From Saccoglossus kowalevskii (taxonomy: Eukaryota > Hemichordata > Enteropneusta > Harrimaniidae), in NCBI RefSeq assembly GCF_000003605.2, contig NW_003126883.1:1731307-1795306 (forward strand): DNA of 64,000 nucleotides, read 5' to 3'. The number at the start of each line of letters is the position of its first letter. Position 1 is the first letter of the stretch. Of this stretch, positions 1 to 10,800 are shown piece by piece. The position numbers and the translations under genes are program-made. The notes under the pieces were generated by a model. The model made no database searches and was not told where the DNA came from. It saw only the letters and a list, made by a program, of their open reading frames with translations.

Positions 1-1242
1 TAGTCAAATACCAGCCTGAAATGGGTGGAACAACCACAGATGGATAGTCAAATACCCGCCTGAAATGGGTGGAACAACCACAGATGGATAGTCAAATACC
101 CACTTTAAATGGGTGTAAACAACCACAGATGGATAGCTAAATACTCACTTGAAATGGGTGTAAACAACCACAGATGAATAGTCAAATACCCACTTTAAAT
201 GGGTGTAAACAACCACAGATGGATAGCTAAATACTCACTTGAAATGGGTGTAAACAACCACAGATGAATAGCCAAATACCAGCATGAAATGGGTGTAACA
301 ACCACAGATGGATAGCTAAATACTCATTTGAAATGGGTGGAACAACCACAGATGAATAGTCAAATACCAGCCTGAAATGGGTGGAACAACCACAGATGGA
401 TAGTCAAATACCCGCTTTAAATGGGTGTAAACAACCACAGATGGATAGCTAAATACTCACTTGAAATGGTGTAAACAACCACAGATGAATAGTCAAATAC
501 CAGCCTGAAATGGATGGAACAACCATAGATGGATAGCCAAATACCTGCCTGAAATGGGTGGAACAACCACAAATGGATAGTCAAATACCCACTTTAAATG
601 GGTGTAAACAACCACAGATGGATAGTCAAATACCCACTTTAAATGGGTGTAAACAACCACAGATGGATAGCTAAATACTCACTTGAAATAGGTGTAAACA
701 ACCACAGATGAATAGTCAAATACCAGCCTGAAATGGGTGGAACAACCACAGATGGATAGTCAAATACCCGCCTGAAATGGGTGGAACAACCACAGATGGA
801 TAGTCAAATACCCGCCTGAAATGGGTGGAACAACCACAGATGGATAGTCAAATACTCACTTGAAATGGGTGTAAAAAACCACAGATGAATAGTCAAATAC
901 CAGCCTGAAATGGGTGGAACAACCACAGATGGATAGTCAAATACTTGCCTGAAATGGGTGGAACAACCACAGATGGATAGTCAAATACCCACTTTAAATG
1001 GGTGTAAACAACCACAGATGGATAGCTAAATACTCACTTGAAATGGTGTAAACAACCACAGATGAATAGTCAAATACCAGCCTGAAATGGGTGGAACAAC
1101 CACAGATGGATAGTCAAATACCCACTTTAAATGGGTGTAAACAACCACAGATGGATAGCTAAATACTCACTTGAAATGGGTGTAAACAACCACAGATGAA
1201 TAGTCAAATACCAGCCTGAAATGGGTGGAACAACCACAGATG

Positions 1243-1521
1243 AATAGCAAAATACCAGCATGAAATGGGTGTAACAACCACAGATGGATAGTCAAATACC
1301 CACTTTAAATGGGTGTAAACAACCACAGATGGATAGTCAAATACCCACTTTAAATGGGTGTAAACAACCACAGATGGATAGCTAAATACTCACTTGAAAT
1401 GGTGTAAACAACCACAGATGAATAGCCAAATACCCGCCTGAAATGGGTGGAACAACCATAGATGGATAGTCAAACACCCGCCTGAAATGGGTATAACAAC
1501 CACAGGTGAATAGTCAAATAC
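1243..1521. repeat. Higher-order block, copy 1, within the minisatellite
   Basis: A block of about six units that is repeated almost exactly at 1732-2010, an offset of 489 bp or eleven units. Both blocks share the rare unit variants AATAGCAAAATACCAGCATG, a shortened AAATGGTGTAAAC unit and GGGTATAACAACCACAGGTG in the same order. I saw one difference between them (CCATAGATGG here, CCACAGATGG in copy 2). Confidence 0.9.
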
Positions 1522-1731
1522 TCACTTGAAATGGGTGTAAAAAACCACAGATGAATAGTCAAATACCAGCCTGAAATGGGTGGAACAACCACAGATGGAT
1601 AGTCAAATACCAGCCTGAAATGGGTGGAACAACCACAGATGGATAGTCAAATACCCACTTTAAATGGGTGTAAACAACCACAGATGGATAGCTAAATACT
1701 CACTTGAAATGGGTGTAAACAACCACAGATG

Positions 1732-2010
1732 AATAGCAAAATACCAGCATGAAATGGGTGTAACAACCACAGATGGATAGTCAAATACCCACTTTAAATG
1801 GGTGTAAACAACCACAGATGGATAGTCAAATACCCACTTTAAATGGGTGTAAACAACCACAGATGGATAGCTAAATACTCACTTGAAATGGTGTAAACAA
1901 CCACAGATGAATAGCCAAATACCCGCCTGAAATGGGTGGAACAACCACAGATGGATAGTCAAACACCCGCCTGAAATGGGTATAACAACCACAGGTGAAT
2001 AGTCAAATAC
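1732..2010. repeat. Higher-order block, copy 2, within the minisatellite
   Basis: Near-identical partner of 1243-1521 in the same orientation. The match stops where the next unit begins: CTCACTTG follows copy 1 and CCCGCCTG follows copy 2. The near identity implies a recent duplication inside the array by unequal exchange or replication slippage. Confidence 0.9.
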
Positions 2011-2557
2011 CCGCCTGAAATGCGTGGAATAACCACAGATGGATAGCCAAATACCCACATGAAATGGGTGGAACAACCACAGATGGATAGCCAAATACCC
2101 ACATGAAATGGGTGGAACAACCACAGATGGATAGCTGAATACCCATTTGAAATGGGTGGAACAACCACAGATGGAAAGCCAAATACCTGCCTGAAATGGG
2201 TGGAACAACCACAGATGGAAAGCCAAATACCTGCCTGAAATGGGTGGAACAACCACAGATGGATAGCTGAATACCCGCCTGAAATGGGTAGAACCACTAC
2301 AAATAAATAGTCAAATACCCACTTGAAATGGATGGTGGAACAATCACAAATGGATAGTCAAATACCCAACTGAAATGGGTGGAACAACCATAAATGCATA
2401 TCCCAATATCCAACTGAAATGGGTGGAACAACCATAAATGCATATCCCAATATCCAACTGAAATGGGTGGAACAACCATAAATGCATATCCCAATATCCA
2501 ACTGAAATGGATGAAAGAACCTAGATGGGTACACCAATACGCACCTGAAATAGGTAA

Positions 2558-4690
2558 AAAGGGCACATTACGCCACCATTGCATACACTAATAGTTATTT
2601 CCAACCATTGCAAGTAGGCAGTACTATGTCCATCTGTGCTTGCATCACTAATTTCAGTTGAACATTGGTGTGCTCATGCAACAACACTAGTTTGAAATCA
2701 TTTCAGGTTGAGACAATTCACCTGTTTTTGACACAAAGCAAAATAGTATTCCATCCCAACTGGGTGAAATCTTCATGCTACCCATAATGATGTATTATAA
2801 AACGGGTCAGATAAAATCACTGCAAGTCTATTTGTATATCAATCTAATTCCAACCAGCTGTTATAAGTAATGTTGTATTTGACACGAGTATATTCAAACA
2901 AAATGTTTGAAAACTGCCCCCATACTGACACTACACCTTCATCCCTAAATTAAACAGAACATCTGCTTTAAGCCACAAAATAAATTATTGTGGGTCAACT
3001 AGAAAATGGTTTCACATTGTTGTATTACAGTGTCTGTTATGAATAGTGCTTATAACAATGCTAGTCAAAACAATACTAAACAAATTTATTACATTTAATT
3101 AATTTGCATTTTACTTTTCACTTTATACCATCGAAAAAAACATGGTTGTGGCAGATCTATAAGAAGGGGATTAAAGATGTGCAAAGTAATTTTTTCATTG
3201 TGGATATTTATTTTCCCCCTGGAAAAAAAAATGTTCCTTCAAATCTTTCAATTCTTTCATTCATTATAATATATTTTATTATTATTTAATATAAATAAAA
3301 ATAGTTTAATTGTGGCAACAAATAAATTATTGAAAAATCTCATAGGTTTAGTTTGGCATTGTTCGTAGTATTTGGTATCGTTACAGTAAAAAAAAACAGA
3401 AAAAAAGTTTCTGATCAATCTGTTCTGCAAAATATATGAGGGATTTTTTTTTTTGTTCTTTAAAAATTTAAAAAATGGGTTTTTAATTTGATTTTTTATG
3501 AAAAATATATTTTTTTTTTTTTTTCTGACAAACAAGTGAAAAAAATGAAATATGAACATTGTTAACTGATGCTCATGACGTCCAGAAACCTGGAACATTT
3601 TCTAAGCCTAATCTTTTCACTATCAATGTCAACTGTGGCCATCTGCACAAAAGAACATTACTGTGAGCTGTGTTCTAGTTGTCATGGTATTAACCACAGA
3701 TTTCCAAGCAATGATAAACTATTGGTAGAGGACCAAACTTAATTTGAGACATAATTTCAGAGAATGCGTAAAACAATTTTGGTGCCATAAAAATGTTAAG
3801 AGGGTTAAGTTTTATGAGTAGGCTGGATAACAAGAGTAAGCGACCAGGATTTGAAATAATTAAATATCAGTCCAGGGTTTGTTCTACAGCATTTGTCTTA
3901 ATTTAAACCCCACTGCCCAGCAACATATAAGTGCCTGAAATTGAGAAAAGTAAATACGCACTGAGTATCCATTCCGCAATGTAACTGATATTAAGAGAAT
4001 TCTGGAAAGGTGAGGAAAAGGGAGGTATAGCAAACAAAGGGGGTTAAATTAAGACAATATAGAATTTTTCAATACCCCCCCCCACCCCTCATTGCAAAAT
4101 AAAGAAAATGCATATTTGTTATGTATTCCTACATAAAGTTTCAAATGCGTATTTCATAGCGAATCATTGTAACCTTTTTTTTTTGTTCAACACAATAGCA
4201 TTGTGAAATTGATTTTTAAAAGGAAAATGACAACCACAAAAATGATTGGTTTTCAGAATAAAAACACCATCATTTGAAAAAAAAACACTTCAGCTACAGC
4301 GATGAAATGTACGGAAGTAACAATACAAGATTTTTTTCTTCAAATGTACAACGGAAATAAATTGTGCAAGATAATATTGAATAGTCGCTTCTTTACGTCA
4401 TTCAAAATAACATTGCAACTATAGTGTTGTTGAGAATATATCACCTTCCCCTGCCTTATTATACGGAATAAAAGTGGCAATCCTATACGCTTACATCCTG
4501 CAATAATTGCGCGAGTCTTTTATGATGGATTATTTTTAAAGAATCCAAACAAAGATGACAATGAGCCTTTCAAAAAAAAAACCTCCAATACAATTTGAAT
4601 GATTAGGAAATCTAGCTTTCTACACAGTGAAAATAACATATTTCAACGCTGCGACTTGAAAATTACCGACTTTTGACTTGATAAACTTAT
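2558..4690. other. A+T-rich non-coding DNA with homopolymer runs
   Basis: Unique sequence after the minisatellite. Low-complexity A and T runs dominate 3180-3540, including T runs over ten bases long. A C9 tract lies at 4075-4083. The short open frames here are products of the low-complexity sequence. No gene seen. Confidence 0.7.
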
Positions 4691-5371
4691 CAGAAAAATC
4701 TTTTTAACCATAAATAGTGTAGCCGGGAATTATGATTAGCTATTCAGAGGACCGAGCCTTCTCTCTCTATCAAAGTCTATTTAGTGACTTTCAATAGACA
4801 AGAAAAACAAAGCGATGAATAAAACGTTCCAAAGATAATTACGGAGCTGGAGACGTATCTTCTCCTTTTACAGCAGAGATTTACATTGGAGAATAATTTC
4901 ATCGTCAGTGAGGTGAAACGCTGACAGCTGTCAGATTTTGTAAATGCTACGCTATAACGTCCTCATTTGCAGTTAAAAATGCCAATGACTGTAAGTGTGA
5001 TGATGCTTTTAACGTGTCTGCAAGATCAGTTGTTAGATGAGAGTACGCAAAACAAAGATGACAGAAGATGGTGCAAATTTCTCGTTATAAATTGAGGTTT
5101 AAGTGAGTGCATGTTCCAAGTATTTGGCTAGTTTGTATTTGGCTCTAGAGTAGGTTTTATAAGAGAATGCACCAATCACTTGTGTTTAGACTGTCATAAA
5201 GATACTAAGCCTTCAGAAATGTCACTGATCACTGCCATTTAGTGCCATCTCAACACGCTGAAAAGTACTCAGCCTGTCAAAAACCGGTAAAATCATTCCC
5301 AGCTCGATAACAAGACATCACATTGTATCTAGCTTCCGGATCAACCGAGGATAGACGAGAGAAGCTGAAAT
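4691..5371. promoter_or_regulatory. Candidate regulatory block with a 14-bp TGIF/Meis palindrome
   Basis: More balanced in base composition than its surroundings. It holds the perfect palindrome CTGACAGCTGTCAG at 4921-4934, two TGACAG half-sites around a CAGCTG E-box, the form known to bind TALE homeodomain proteins (TGIF, Meis, Pknox) as dimers. ATTATGATTAGC and AGATAATTACGG nearby are homeodomain-like. There is no open reading frame. That it works as an enhancer is inferred from motif content only. Confidence 0.3.

Positions 5372-5403
<32 letters not shown>
5372..5403. repeat. (AC)n microsatellite
   Basis: About fifteen uninterrupted AC dinucleotides following GAAATG. Confidence 0.97.
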
Positions 5404-5404
<1 letters not shown>

Positions 5405-6706
5405 CAAGCTATAATAAGTCTTATCACTAGCCTATCATTCAATCGTCCTTTTTTTTTTACCTCAAGAAGCAGCGAGTCATGAATGCTCAAGATGACTTGT
5501 TATTTCGTGATTAATCAAAAATGGGCTTGATCGTGTCTCTGCCAACCCTCCTTCGGGAATTGCAGATTGGCATCATTTTTGCTGGAAATATTTATTTTTG
5601 ACTCATTTACAATTTGGATGGAAGGCCCATATGGCATGCTGACAATACAGAGGGCAAGTCAGAAGGAGGAAAATGTCAGTGGCCAATTTCCTTTTACATT
5701 TCCAATGCATTACACTAGGGCATTTCTTACATTTTAGTTTTAAAACATTCTCCACATCCTCCTCATTATTTTTATCAATTTCTTGCCAATGGAACAAATC
5801 AATAAACAAATGGGAGCAAAACCTACCCTTTTATTGTTCACATGTCGCAGTGCAGAATAGAACTACTCTCTAGGGTTAGTGGCTTCTCCTGGGTGCCATT
5901 ATTAATTTTACGCTGTGTACATTTAGGGGATATGCTTCAAAATTATTGTGTTTTGAACACACTGGATTGTCAGAAATTATTCAGCCATTCTGTATGCATG
6001 GCTGCAGATGTGAACTGCTGTACTGGACAACCACAACATGTGTACATATAGGTTCTAGCAGCATGTGCAAATTGTACAATTAAAAAATAAAATAAAATTG
6101 TTTTTTATTGATGAATTTGAAAGCAATTAAGGTTATCAGTTTTAGATTGTGCAGAGATGCCATACTTATATCTTACAAGAATATTTATTTTTTATACTCA
6201 AATATATATTTGAAGAAAAAAAACCCCACTTATTTCAAAATAAATATGTAAAATGTAAAATAAATGTCACATAACTACCTGCTTTATCAAACCAATTCAC
6301 AAGAATTATTGTCAGATGTCAAATAAAACATTCAAAAAACATTAATAACAAGTTGATATAATAAACTACGTCTATTCAAATTTATTCACAATAAAAAAAA
6401 ACACATCTAGGAAATTAAATACCATAGATCAAATAAAATACCCCCCCCCCTCCTGACAACACAGCAACAGGCCAATGCAGAAGAATAGACAAACTCATTT
6501 ATGAAATTAATTACTTTAATCTGTAACATGGTAAATCTTTTAAATGGATGGGCGTGCACAAAATAATAAATCTCTTGTAAGCTCTGTTGAACAGCTAGAA
6601 TCAATTGTTCTCTATTGTTATTTTCATGCTGACAGTGTTTTTCATTTATAAAACTGGTCAATTGGGGGCAAGTTGTTTCCGGATAAAATTTGTTTCTTTT
6701 GTTTTT
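5404..6706. other. A+T-rich non-coding DNA
   Basis: Unique sequence with many A/T runs and a C10 tract at 6441-6450. Short frames on both strands around 5600-6050 overlap one another and have no splice or start context that stands out. No gene seen. Confidence 0.65.
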
Positions 6707-6737
6707 ATCTCAGATGTCTCTGAAAAACATCTGAGAT
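6707..6737. repeat. Perfect 11-bp inverted repeat (hairpin)
   Basis: ATCTCAGATGT at 6707-6717 and its exact reverse complement ACATCTGAGAT at 6727-6737 are separated by nine bases. The stem is too short for a microRNA precursor. It is not followed by a T run that would suggest a Pol III terminator. Confidence 0.85.
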
Positions 6738-7600
6738 GCTAGGACTATAAATTCAAAGATTCTATCTTAAATAGTTTCTTTTTTTCAAACTTTTGAAAAA
6801 TAAAATTGTTAAAATCCCAATGTTTTATTCACAAAATGGCCACCATTTTGAAGAGCAACTGCAATCTTTGTTTTCAAGGAAGCAAGTCTGGTTATCATTT
6901 TAATTTTATTCAAAAACTGAAACCAAATTGGTAGAATCTGTAAACTTAAAAGCACCAGAAAAAAATCAGGTTTAGTAAAATGTTTGACACCTTTTACAAA
7001 ATAAACCAAAAAAAATTTTTTTTTTTAATATTACAGGGAAATACATAAAAGTTGACCAAGATCACAGTAGTCCATCCACATAGTCGTAGTAGATGTCAGA
7101 ATAGTGGTAATATGGTTGGAAATAAACATAGTCTTAGGGATAAATAAACAACGTGTAAACAGACAGCAGGTTTGATTTTCGTCTTCATTTAAAAACAATT
7201 TACTGAGAAAATAAAACTCAAAACCAGTGAGGTGGATGTAGAAATCCATAAAATACTGGTTAAACGCCTTAAATAGACTTAACTTTTTGAATACCAAACT
7301 CAAATTTTAACTACTCCTCATAAAAAAAAACCTGCATCAATTTTTCCATATTTTATAAAAGATTTTATCAGAATCTGAAGTCAATGGAAAATTTGGTCAA
7401 AAATCAGATCAAATCAGATGCAAAATGAATGGTGACAACATTAGTTTAATAAATAAGCACACTAATGATGTGGGATAGGTGATAAGAATATCCCTAAACC
7501 GAAGTCTTCAGGAATAAATCTTCTGTACTCTGATAAATGGTGGATATAAATGTAGTATTGAAATATTTGTCAAGTACCTATCAATCCAGTTTCTCATACA
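6738..7600. other. A+T-rich non-coding DNA
   Basis: Poly-A and poly-T runs near 7010-7030 and 7320. The sequence CACAAAATGGCCACCATTTTG at its left end contains an imperfect ATGG/CCAT mirror. No gene seen. Confidence 0.6.
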
Positions 7601-7809
7601 TACTGTAGAATACTTTATTTTCGCTTGGAATTTATTTTCGCTATTTTCGCTGAAGGGATGATTCCGTGAAAATAAAATCCAGCAAATATACTTTTTCTAT
7701 ATTTCACATTAAACTCATCAAAAATCAGTGAAAATAAATTCCATACAAAACGCCCAGAAAGCCTTTTCAGTGAAAATTAATTCCAGTGAAAATAAAGTAT
7801 TCCACAGTA
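7601..7809. mobile_element. Palindromic MITE, copy 1 (TA-flanked)
   Basis: The left end TACTGTAGAATACTTTATTT and the right end AAATAAAGTATTCCACAGTA are imperfect inverted repeats. They continue inward as two further inverted GGAATT..TTTTCGC-like blocks, so most of the 209 bp folds back on itself. TA stands at both outer ends, compatible with a Tc1/mariner-type target duplication or with TA as part of the terminal repeat. There is no coding capacity. The same sequence occurs in reverse orientation at 13324-13527, which confirms a mobile family. Confidence 0.85.
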
Positions 7810-9480
7810 TATAAAATACCTATTCTCAGCCAAATAAGTGTACCACTAATTGTAATATTTCTCACTGTAATTGGTAATAGCACACAGTTTCAGGACACCA
7901 AAAGAGAACAAACACTTTACACCCATTCCAACAAGATTAAAATCTCTGAACAATGGAATCTTTACATACTGTTTAGAGCACTTATTTTCATGAGAATTTC
8001 GATTTTTAGTTTTAAATCTGTACTATACGTGATTTTTGCTAACTAGTTAAAATTCTAAAAACAATTACAGCAACATTTCAGTAAGTAGGAAAAAACAGTT
8101 AATAAAAATTGTCTTACAACAATTTGCACATTTTTTATTTATTTTTCCATAATTTGTTAATTTTGATCCACATTTTCCCATTTGCTATTTTTTTGTGTGT
8201 GAAAAATTTTACTTGAGGGTTAGATTAATTAAAAAAGGTTTAATTAATTAGGCTTACTGATGCAGTTTTTCTCATTCATTTTGGCCATTAGCAGATAGAT
8301 AAGTTACCAGAAAATGTTACACTAGCAATAAGAATTAAATTACTGTTAATTGTCAAATTATTAAAGTGTTAATTACCCCATGCATTTTTCACCCATTTAC
8401 ACAAGAATAATAGGCATTAATTACTTACTAAAAGAGTAAAAATAACGACCGCTTCTTCCTAGATACAAATTGTATACAGAGTGATAACAGAGATACATGT
8501 GGAACATTTTTACGATGGACACATGTGGACAAGGCATTTGTTATTCAATAATCCAGAGTAGCATAATAAAATTGTAATTAGGGGTCAACCATTACATATT
8601 ATAGAATGGGAAGATTGAGAAAAATGTGCAAATTAGTTTTGATTTTTACTTATTTTTGAACTAGAATTTTTTTTAAACAAATTTTATAATTTTTTTTTTT
8701 AAATTCGCTCATTGCAGACACCAGTTTTTTTTTAATGATCAAAACCCCCATCGCCAGTTTTACAATTTTTCTATCAGTGAAAATTTCTCTGAGTACCAGT
8801 GTTTTACGCAAAATTTTGTCTGTGAATGTCATAAAATGCTGAAATGGAAGTCATCAAATTATCACAATCCTAACCAAATCTAGCAGTTTTCAATTTAATA
8901 CTGCACAAATACCACAGTAGGTACTGCGAAATAAGCAGAGATTATTTGTATGTAGGCTAATGGAGTTGGAGAATTAATGAAGTCAGTCTACAAGATTGTC
9001 CACTTGTCATGATGAAACTGATGGCGACAAATATGATGAGCATCACCGTTTGACAAACCATTCATCTCATTACTTCTTTCACGTAAATAGGGGTAATCCA
9101 TCCCTACACAACTCATCTACAAGTTAAGTTAATACAGATTTCCAATAAGCTATCGTTCCTACTGCCTGACAGCGATGGTTATTTTTTAATGTTTTGGTAT
9201 CACTTTTAGTTTTGAAAAATGATTGGATACGTTTCACATTTGAAATGAATCTGTATTTGTTCACAATTCAAAAAATTGTTAGAAAAATGTTAAGCATTTT
9301 TTTTTTTACATTTTACTGATAATACACAAATCAATTTTTTTTCTGATTTATCTATAAATACCTGAATGAACAATTACAAGAGGTTCAGATAACAGAAATG
9401 TGAGGTATAGATATAAACGTAATGGGTAGCGATAGCTAGAGATTCCTATACAAATTGCATAGATAGAAGGATCACCACTA
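7810..9480. other. A+T-rich non-coding DNA with TTAATTA-type sites
   Basis: Includes a close pair of TTAATTAA-like motifs near 8226-8250 (GATTAATTAAAAAAGG, then TTTAATTAATTAGGC) and long A/T runs at 8670-8700 and 9297-9340. No gene seen. Confidence 0.6.
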
Positions 9481-10800
9481 CTATAGTTATTTTGATAGTA
9501 ATTCAACTGACAATATTATCTGCCATTGGCACCTGTCTCGTAACAATGCCGTGAATTGTGATTGGTGAAAACACCTCTAAATGCTGGTGATTGATTATTG
9601 TGTCCTATCAATATAGCATCATTTGCAAGGGCTGAATATTGATGGTTACGCTCCACCTCAGCTTATAGTTTTACTGGCAACCTGGGGATTTCGGACAATA
9701 CTGTAACAGCCATGTGGTAGATCAAAAGCACAATGAAGTTTTTTTTTTAATTCTTCTGCTTCTCAACACCTCTTTGTAAAGAAAACAACTCAGGGTTTTA
9801 ACAACAGGGGGGGTCTCCATAGATGGAACAGCATCAGACCTTATAATTGCACATTCACTAATTGTGAAGGTATGGCCACATAGTGAGACTGAGAGACAGC
9901 TATTTGATAGGACACCGACACTGTCTATGACCACACGCTCTGCAAAAATAGGTCTCATGCCTTAAGGGTCACTTTGAAAGCTGTTGGCTATAGAACAATT
10001 TCCTAGCCAGCTGACACTGAGAAAAGAAAATGGAGATATTCGCTGACTAAAAGACTAGGAAATAATGATGGCTGTCAGAGTCGTTTAGCATCATTAGCTG
10101 ATAGATAGTGTATTCTTACGAGTAATACACACACAACAACTCAAAAGAATGTTTGGAATGAATATGACCCAACTCGTTAATTGGGGATCGAGGGCACCAA
10201 CAAGCTAACTCCACTGTCTGTCAGGCTTTTGAACCGTTAGCTACAAATTCAGGTGCAATTATTGGAGGGGAAATGTGATAGGCGGCAAGGATCTATTCAA
10301 TCAAGAGGGTATCCGTGGTCTAGTCAATAACATCAATCACCAGTATCTGCCATTACCTATGATGTCATAGCTCGATGGATAGCTGCGAAGAATGAAAAAT
10401 TATGAATAATAATTATGAAAGGCTCTGAATAATCGTGTGTTATCAGGTGACATAATGTCATGGTTTCCTATTGACTTCACCTGTCACTCATTTAAATTGG
10501 CTTCAATTTTAATGCTCACTTGACGAAAAATTCATTCACGGCAATGCTGGCGCGCAAATCATGTTTTGTGACATTTGCTTTTAAGCCCCACAATCACGTC
10601 AACTGACAGGCACTTGAATGTACGGCTTTCACAAAATAATCGACACACTAATTTCCCATTGTGACAGAGATAATGCAGAATTGCTCCCCAGCCAGCTGCC
10701 GCGAAGGATGGCATTCGTACGTGGTAATGTGAACACAAACACCTAGGAAAACCAACTGATTTAGATATGAGCACATCTATTCTTATATCGTAAATCTGTC
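9481..10800. promoter_or_regulatory. Motif-dense non-coding block (candidate enhancer region)
   Basis: About 1.3 kb of higher-complexity sequence with many developmental-type sites: TGATTGAT (Pbx-like) next to ATTGTG (Sox-like) near 9590, TTAGCTGATAGATAG near 10097, TATGAATAATAATTATG near 10403, TCAGGTGACA near 10444, TGACAG near 10600. Open frames at 9722-9958 and 10559-10774 (minus) lack supporting splice signals. The texture resembles conserved non-coding DNA around developmental genes, but conservation cannot be seen from one sequence. Confidence 0.3.

Larger units (their letters stand above)
1..2557. repeat. 44-45 bp minisatellite array, left end outside window
   Basis: About 57 tandem units of 44 or 45 bp run without interruption from the first base. 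Each unit carries a near-constant half (ACAACCACAGATGGATAG) and a variable half around GAAATGGGTGG or TTAAATGGGTGTAA. Unit variants (CCAGCCTG, CCCGCCTG, CCCACTTTA, CTCACTTG, CCAGCATG) recur in ordered groups rather than at random. Toward the right edge the units diverge: three units of a distinct subtype with AAATGCATATCCCAATATCC lie at about 2392-2523, then the pattern fades by 2557. The minus strand is open in long stretches of several frames, but unit lengths of 44 and 45 shift the frame constantly, so this is not a protein repeat gene. Confidence 0.97.

Noticed and set aside
1660-2584. Overlapping minus-strand open frames of 66-125 codons in the left 2.6 kb
   Set aside because: They are translations of the 44-45 bp minisatellite; the unit length changes frame every copy, and the peptides are only the repeat read in three phases.
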